Shown here: one piece after another, positions 13,325 to 17,194 of the stretch
Layout: each line of letters starts with the position of its first letter
Position numbering within the stretch: position 1 is the first letter of the stretch
Assembly (NCBI GenBank): GCA_002361535.1
Contig: DETG01000113.1
Span: 1 to 17,194 of the forward strand
Reading direction: 5' to 3'
Source: Prevotella sp. UBA3294
GTDB lineage: Bacteria; Bacteroidota; Bacteroidia; Bacteroidales; Bacteroidaceae
DNA length: 17,194 nt
The notes under the pieces: generated by a model
The model's input: only the letters and a program-made list of their open reading frames with translations
Told to the model about the DNA's origin: nothing
Databases searched by the model: none
Made by a program: the position numbers and the translations under genes

Positions 13325-14259
13325 ACGCTGAAGTCAATAAAAGGTGGGGCATCCTGTATTGTCCGAAACGTGATATCTTCCGTCCTCAGAAACGTTGGGA
13401 GAAGATCGAGAAAATCCTCAACGAAAGGCATATTGCCTTCGACAAGGTGCAAAGCGAGAACTCCAGCAGTGTGGAGCGCCTGGTAACCATGATGATAAAC
13501 AATGGTTACAAGACCATTGTGATCGTTGGTGGTGACTCTGCCCTGAACGATGCCGTGAACTGTCTGATGCAGGCACCTCGCGAGTTGAGGGAGAGTGTTG
13601 CCCTTGGTGTGATCCCTAATGGGGTGATGAACGACTTTGCCCGCTACTGGGATATCAAGGAGGGCGAGATTGAGCAGACCATTGATACGCTGGTGAAGCA
13701 TCGTGTCAGGAAGGTTGATTTGGGATGTATCCGTTATATGAACCGGAAGGGAGAACGCTGCCATCGTTATTTCCTGAACTGTGTGAACATCGGCTTGATT
13801 GCCTCGATCATGAATTTGCGGCGGCAGACCCGTCGTCTGTTCGGTTCACGGACCTTGTCGTTCACTTTCTCTTTCTTGTTGATGGTCTTCCAACGCATGG
13901 AGTACAAAATGAACCTGAAGATCAACTCGGATCAGATCAAGAGGAAGGTGATGACAGTGTGTATCGGTAGTGCCCGTGGGTACGGACAGACACCGAATGC
14001 CGTACCCTATAACGGTATGCTTGATGTGTCGGTGGTTTACCATCCCCAGGTGGCACAGCTCATCGAAGGCTTCTATCTCCTTTTCACCAATAAGTTCCTC
14101 AACCACCGAAGTGTGCATCCTTACCGCACCCGTGAGGTAGTGGTGCAGGAGGCTGCCCATGCTTTGGTCAGCATCGATGGCAGGTTGATGAATACGCCAG
14201 AAGGTTCTTTCAAGGTGGGCATCGAGGAAGAGGTGATTAATTTCTTGATTCCAGAGTAG
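13321..14259 (+). CDS. Diacylglycerol/sphingosine kinase-family protein with divergent active-site motifs
   Basis: Product of 312 aa, the typical length of bacterial DAGK-catalytic-domain proteins (DgkB/YegS-like). It has an N-terminal nucleotide-binding domain (~8-135) and a C-terminal beta-sandwich domain (~135-310). The family's glycine-rich GGDGTLNE motif appears as GGDSALND (70-77), and the GTGNDFAR motif as GVMNDFAR (101-108). NDFAR and GGD are conserved, while the Gly-Thr positions are changed. A later 'RGYGQTPNAVPYNGMLDVSVV' stretch (from about 219) matches the family's substrate-site region of the form GGG...P.A.ms.DG.ldv. It probably phosphorylates a lipid at the inner membrane using ATP, but the substrate and even kinase activity are uncertain given the changes. 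It is translationally coupled to miaA by a 4-bp overlap and convergent with the Crp-type regulator 31 bp downstream. Confidence 0.88.
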   Translation: MNAEVNKRWGILYCPKRDIFRPQKRWEKIEKILNERHIAFDKVQSENSSSVERLVTMMINNGYKTIVIVGGDSALNDAVNCLMQAPRELRESVALGVIPNGVMNDFARYWDIKEGEIEQTIDTLVKHRVRKVDLGCIRYMNRKGERCHRYFLNCVNIGLIASIMNLRRQTRRLFGSRTLSFTFSFLLMVFQRMEYKMNLKINSDQIKRKVMTVCIGSARGYGQTPNAVPYNGMLDVSVVYHPQVAQLIEGFYLLFTNKFLNHRSVHPYRTREVVVQEAAHALVSIDGRLMNTPEGSFKVGIEEEVINFLIPE

Positions 14260-14283
14260 AGCGGGACAGGGAGAATCAAGAAA
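14241..14283. terminator. Inverted repeat between convergent genes, possible bidirectional terminator
   Basis: TTTCTTGATTC (14241-14251) and GAATCAAGAAA (14273-14283) form a perfect 11-bp stem with a 21-nt loop. It spans the end of the kinase-family gene (stop 14257-14259) and ends 7 bp before the stop of the minus-strand regulator gene. There is no long T tract on either side, so intrinsic termination would be weak; a role in 3'-end protection or in termination of both transcripts is inference. Confidence 0.55.
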
Positions 14284-14290
14284 GGATAGG

Positions 14291-14992
14291 TTAGCCGTAG
14301 CGGGAAATCTTTCGCAGTTCTTCTTCTTTCAGGATTCTGATCTTCCGGCCATCGGTGGAGATGAGATCTTCTTCCGTGAAGGTCGAGAGGGTGCGAATCG
14401 CATTACTGGTTGTCATGTTCGAGAGGTTGGCAATGTCTTCACGTGTCAGATAGATATTCAGTGTGTGGCCATCCTCTTCCACGCCGTAGCTTTCTTTCAG
14501 TAGCAAGAGTGCTTCCGCCAATCTACCGCGGATGTGCTTTTGTGTCAGACTGATCGTACGCTCGTCAGAGTTCCCCAATTCTGTGGCCAAATGCCTGATA
14601 ATCGATTGGGTGATACTTTGGCACGATCCCATCAGCTTTGCAATGACCGTCATGGGAATAAAGGCAACGGTAGATGGCTCGAAGGCCATGGCATTTGTCT
14701 TGTACTCTTCCCCGGCGAAATATGCGCGGTATCCGAATATCTCAAAGGGCTTGATCACACGGATAATCTGACTGTGTCCCATCCCTTCCTTGAAAATTTT
14801 TACCTTGCCACGAAGAAGGAACATCATCTTGGTAGGATGCTCGGACTCCTTGTAGATCATCTCATTCTTCTTGAAACGCTCCACAGAAATGTTTTGCGAC
14901 AGCATGTCACGTTGAGACGACGTGAGTGGCTCCCACAAAGAACAAATGATTTCAGAGACTTCTTCTGTGTCTAATTCCTTGATCGTTGTCAT
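14291..14992 (-). CDS. Crp/Fnr-family transcriptional regulator
   Basis: Product of 233 aa with the start chosen here. It has an N-terminal cyclic-nucleotide-binding-type beta-roll (~20-135: 'MMFLLRGKVKIFKEG', 'FEIFGYRAYFAGEEY'), a dimerisation helix (~125-155) and a C-terminal winged helix-turn-helix (~165-230: 'LTREDIANLSNMTTSNAIRT', then 'DGRKIRIL'). Only two Cys are present and not in an Fnr cluster arrangement, so no Fe-S sensing is expected; the ligand is unknown. The open frame runs to ATG 15076 (261 aa), but the predicted promoter element at 15034-15041 lies inside that extension, so translation must begin downstream. ATG 14992 has AAGG 8 nt upstream; ATG 15007 (238 aa) is the alternative. 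It is divergent from the glycogen debranching gene, with a shared intergenic region carrying a palindrome likely to be bound by this protein or a relative. Confidence 0.92.
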   Translation of the reverse strand: MTTIKELDTEEVSEIICSLWEPLTSSQRDMLSQNISVERFKKNEMIYKESEHPTKMMFLLRGKVKIFKEGMGHSQIIRVIKPFEIFGYRAYFAGEEYKTNAMAFEPSTVAFIPMTVIAKLMGSCQSITQSIIRHLATELGNSDERTISLTQKHIRGRLAEALLLLKESYGVEEDGHTLNIYLTREDIANLSNMTTSNAIRTLSTFTEEDLISTDGRKIRILKEEELRKISRYG

Positions 14993-15033
14993 TGCTAATA
15001 CCTTCATCAGCTCATACGGCTGTTTTCCTTTTG

Positions 15034-15041
15034 CAAAAGTA
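15034..15041 (-). promoter_or_regulatory. Predicted -7 promoter element of the Crp/Fnr-type gene
   Basis: Read on the minus strand, 15041 to 15034 is TACTTTTG, a perfect TAnnTTTG match. The -33 position 19 bp upstream reads TTTC instead of TTTG. The predicted transcription start is near 15028, giving a leader of about 20-35 nt depending on the start codon. Confidence 0.65.
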
Positions 15042-15077
15042 CAACTTTTTCTTGAAAAGAGAAAATTTTCTGACATA

Positions 15078-15099
15078 TTTTATATTGTACAACATAAAA
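15078..15099. promoter_or_regulatory. 22-bp palindrome, candidate Crp/Fnr-type operator
   Basis: Left half TTTTATATTGT (15078-15088) and right half ACAACATAAAA (15089-15099) are inverted copies with 10 of 11 pairs matching; the core TTGTACAA is perfect. The length and symmetry fit a Crp/Fnr dimer site. The centre (15088.5) is about 60 bp upstream of the predicted regulator start and about 82 bp upstream of the predicted debranching-enzyme start. Binding by the adjacent regulator is inference. Confidence 0.65.
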
Positions 15100-15133
15100 A
15101 TCATACCTTTTGGAGATTTTCTTGTCTTTTTAT

Positions 15134-15164
15134 TTTGTCCTATATGATATTTTTATTACTTTTG
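15134..15164 (+). promoter_or_regulatory. Promoter of the glycogen debranching operon
   Basis: TTTG at 15134-15137 and TACTTTTG at 15157-15164 are separated by exactly 19 bp, a perfect match to the Bacteroidota consensus. The predicted start is about 15170, leaving an A-rich leader of about 44 nt before ATG 15214. Confidence 0.82.
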
Positions 15165-15213
15165 AACTGAATTTAAAAACAAAAGAATAACTAAAAACCT
15201 TAATAGAGCATCT

Positions 15214-17163
15214 ATGAGTTATTTGCGATTTGAAAAAGCTCTGATGACAAACCTGGAAGAAGCTTTACCACGCGAGTTATTACGTACCAACCGCTCGGGA
15301 GCGTATTCTTGTTCCACGATTGTTGACTGTAACACGAGAAAGTATCACGGACTGCTCGTCGTACCTGTTCCTGAACTCGACGACGAGAATCATGTGCTGC
15401 TCTCTTCGCTCGATGTGACTGTCATTCAGCATGGTGCTGAGTTCAATCTGGGACTGCATAAGTATCAGGGCAACAATTACAGCCCCAAGGGGCACAAGTA
15501 CATTCGAGAATTCGATTGTGACAAGGTTCCTACCACTCTCTATCGTGTGGGTGGTGTAGTGTTGAAAAAAGAAGTCGTGTTCCAGCATTACGAGGATCGT
15601 ATCCTGATCCGCTATACGTTGGAAGATGCCCATTCGGCCACCACGCTTCGCTTCCGCCCGTTCCTTGCTTTCCGCAGTGTGCGCCAGTTCACTCACGAGA
15701 ATTCCGTTGCCAGTCGGGAGTACCATCCCGTGGATAACGGCATCAAGACCTGCATGTATGCGGGTTATCCCGACCTGTACATGCAGTTCAGCAAGAAGAA
15801 CGAGTTCATCTTCCAGCCCGACTGGTATCGCGGTGTGGAGTATCCTAAGGAGCAGGAGAGGGGATATGCCTCGAACGAAGACCTGTATGTTCCGGGATAC
15901 TTCGAGATGAGCATTAAGAAAGGGGAGAGCATCGTGTTTGCCGCCTCTACCTCGTCAATCCGCACAAGTGGTTTGAAGACCCTTTTCGAAAAAGAGGTGG
16001 AGAGCCGCAGTCCGCGCGACAACTTCTTCCACTGTCTGGTGAATGCCGCTCATCAGTTCCATAACCGTACGAAGAAAGACGAACGGTACATCCTCGCCGG
16101 CTATCCATGGTTCAAATGCCGTGCCCGCGACACGTTCATTGCTTTACCCGGTCTGACCTTGGCCATTGAGGAGCAGGACTACTTTGAACTGGTGATGAAA
16201 ACGGCAGAGAAGGGATTACGTGAGTTTATGAAAGGCAAGCCCGTATCGGTGAAGATCTACGAGATGGAACAGCCTGACGTGCCCCTGTGGGCAGTATGGG
16301 CTATCCAGCAATATGCAAAGGAAGCCGGTGATGAGAAATGCTTCAAGATGTACGGCAAACTCGTGCGTGACATCGTGGAGTATATTGAGAAGGGTGGTCA
16401 CCCGAACCTTACCTTGGAAGACAACGGCTTGCTGCGCACAGAAGGACGTGACCGTGCTGTGACCTGGATGAACTCCACGGCGAATGGCCGTCCAGTGGTT
16501 CCCCGCACGGGCTTTGTGGTGGAATTCAATGCCTTATGGTACAACGCCCTGAAGTTCTGTGCCAAGTTAGCACGGATGCGTGATGACCAGAAAGCCGAGC
16601 AGCATCTGGAGAAGCTGGCCGAGAAGGCGAAAGAATCCTTCGTGGATACCTTCCTCAATGACTATGGCTACCTCTTCGACTATGTCGATGGCAATATGAT
16701 GGACTGGAGCGTACGACCGAACATGATCTTCGCGGTGGCTCTTGACTACTCACCCCTGTCGAACGACCAGAAGAAGAGCGTGCTCGACATCTGTACACGT
16801 GAGCTGCTCACCCCGAAGGGACTGCGTTCACTCTCACCGAAGAGCGGTGGCTATAACCCGATGTATGTAGGACCGCAGACACAGCGCGACTATGCCTATC
16901 ATCAGGGTACTGCCTGGCCTTGGCTCGGCGGATTCTACATGGAAGCCTGTCTGAAACTCTATAAGCGTACTCGTATCAGCTTCGTGGAGCGTCAGATGGT
17001 GGGCTATGAGGATGAGATGATGCTTAATTGCTTAGGCACCATCCCGGAGATGTCGGATGGCAACCCGCCGTTCCGTGCACGTGGAGCCATGTCGTTCGCC
17101 ATGAATGTGGCAGAGATCCTGCGTACGCTGAACATGCTGGAGAAATATACATATAATAAATAA
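15214..17163 (+). CDS. Glycogen debranching enzyme (amylo-alpha-1,6-glucosidase, GH133-type)
   Basis: Product of 649 aa, the usual length for the short bacterial/archaeal form. No signal peptide, so cytoplasmic. The N-terminal domain (~20-260) has the family opening 'NRSGAYSCSTIVDCNTRKYH' (ending KYHGLLV); the C-terminal (alpha/alpha)6-barrel (~275-645) has 'AGYPWFKCRARDTFIALPGL', 'WMNSTANGRPVVPRTGFVVE', FNALWYNALKF and 'YAYHQGTAWPWLGGFYMEAC'. The family hydrolyses the alpha-1,6-linked glucose at branch points of glycogen. The segment often written WGRD in relatives reads RARD here. It has its own consensus promoter, and the stop codon overlaps a strong Shine-Dalgarno for the following glycosyltransferase-like gene, a layout typical of Bacteroidota glycogen loci. 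Probably controlled by the divergent Crp/Fnr-type regulator via the palindrome at 15078-15099, which is inference. Confidence 0.94.
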   Translation: MSYLRFEKALMTNLEEALPRELLRTNRSGAYSCSTIVDCNTRKYHGLLVVPVPELDDENHVLLSSLDVTVIQHGAEFNLGLHKYQGNNYSPKGHKYIREFDCDKVPTTLYRVGGVVLKKEVVFQHYEDRILIRYTLEDAHSATTLRFRPFLAFRSVRQFTHENSVASREYHPVDNGIKTCMYAGYPDLYMQFSKKNEFIFQPDWYRGVEYPKEQERGYASNEDLYVPGYFEMSIKKGESIVFAASTSSIRTSGLKTLFEKEVESRSPRDNFFHCLVNAAHQFHNRTKKDERYILAGYPWFKCRARDTFIALPGLTLAIEEQDYFELVMKTAEKGLREFMKGKPVSVKIYEMEQPDVPLWAVWAIQQYAKEAGDEKCFKMYGKLVRDIVEYIEKGGHPNLTLEDNGLLRTEGRDRAVTWMNSTANGRPVVPRTGFVVEFNALWYNALKFCAKLARMRDDQKAEQHLEKLAEKAKESFVDTFLNDYGYLFDYVDGNMMDWSVRPNMIFAVALDYSPLSNDQKKSVLDICTRELLTPKGLRSLSPKSGGYNPMYVGPQTQRDYAYHQGTAWPWLGGFYMEACLKLYKRTRISFVERQMVGYEDEMMLNCLGTIPEMSDGNPPFRARGAMSFAMNVAEILRTLNMLEKYTYNK

Positions 17164-17168
17164 GGAGG
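17162..17168 (+). promoter_or_regulatory. Strong Shine-Dalgarno for the following gene
   Basis: AAGGAGG, 7 nt before ATG 17176, overlapping the stop codon of the debranching enzyme. It stands out because most genes in this window have no clear Shine-Dalgarno, and it implies efficient coupled translation. Confidence 0.75.
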
Positions 17169-17175
17169 CACGACT

Positions 17176-17194
17176 ATGAAAGTATTAATGTTTG
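17176..17194 (+). CDS. Start of next gene, probably a glycogen synthase-like glycosyltransferase (truncated by window end)
   Basis: Only MKVLMF is visible. Position directly after the debranching enzyme, the coupled Shine-Dalgarno, and the MKVLMF opening common in Bacteroidota GlgA-like glycosyltransferases (where it usually continues into GWEFPP) suggest a glycosyltransferase, but six residues cannot prove it. Confidence 0.6.

Noticed and set aside
1..17194. CRISPR arrays, tRNA or rRNA genes, insertion sequences, integrases, riboswitches.
   Set aside because: No regularly spaced repeats, cloverleaf-like sequences, transposase or integrase motifs, or recognisable aptamer-like leaders were seen on either strand by eye. 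A covariance-model search would be needed to exclude small RNAs.

Overview
The window looks like a chromosome segment of a Bacteroidota species, most likely Prevotella or a close relative (Prevotellaceae). The grounds are three promoters with the Bacteroidota-type TAnnTTTG -7 element (two of them with a TTTG -33 element exactly 19 bp upstream), signal peptides that are mostly followed by Gln, near absence of Shine-Dalgarno sequences, and the sequence character of the housekeeping genes. The genus is inference.

Layout. (1) 2-205: 3' end of a glyceraldehyde-3-phosphate dehydrogenase gene, closed by a strong terminator at 259-291. (2) 386-12235: eleven genes on the + strand with tiny gaps or 4-bp ATGA overlaps, probably one long operon from the promoter at 270-300. 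Ten products carry an export signal (eight signal peptidase I type, two lipoproteins). Only the 5'-nucleotidase-family phosphatase, a beta-helix protein and a YARHG-domain protein can be tied to known families with confidence. The rest are uncharacterised secreted proteins, many built from a few domains that recur inside the cluster. (3) 12371-14259: miaA and a diacylglycerol-kinase-family gene, overlapping by 4 bp. (4) 14291-14992, minus strand: a Crp/Fnr-type regulator. (5) 15214-17194, divergent from the regulator: a glycogen debranching enzyme followed by the first codons of what is probably a glycogen synthase-like glycosyltransferase.

Most interesting parts. The secreted cluster is the best candidate for an undescribed system. 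I see at least four domain families used more than once: A, an 'IR-x-IYAEAKE' domain (gene at 1995 and twice in the gene at 4918); B, a 'YYPKAK...NIGREYS' domain (C-terminal half of the gene at 3644 and all of the gene at 8931); C, a 'GN-W/F-Y-N/D-G' N-terminal domain (genes at 386 and 9716, fused to different C-terminal parts); and D, a tandem domain inside the gene at 7717. This suggests local duplication and domain shuffling of envelope or surface proteins. The cluster sits between housekeeping genes, with no integrase, transposase or tRNA in view, so whether it is an island cannot be settled here.

Regulation. The Crp/debranching-enzyme intergenic region holds two divergent promoters and, between them, a 22-bp near-perfect palindrome. 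Its centre is about 60 bp upstream of the predicted regulator start site and about 82 bp upstream of the predicted glycogen operon start site. It is a good candidate operator for the regulator itself. No gene-free stretch exceeds 300 bases; the longest are 206-385 and 14993-15213, both filled by the regulatory elements listed. No tRNA, rRNA, CRISPR array, insertion sequence or attachment site was seen.
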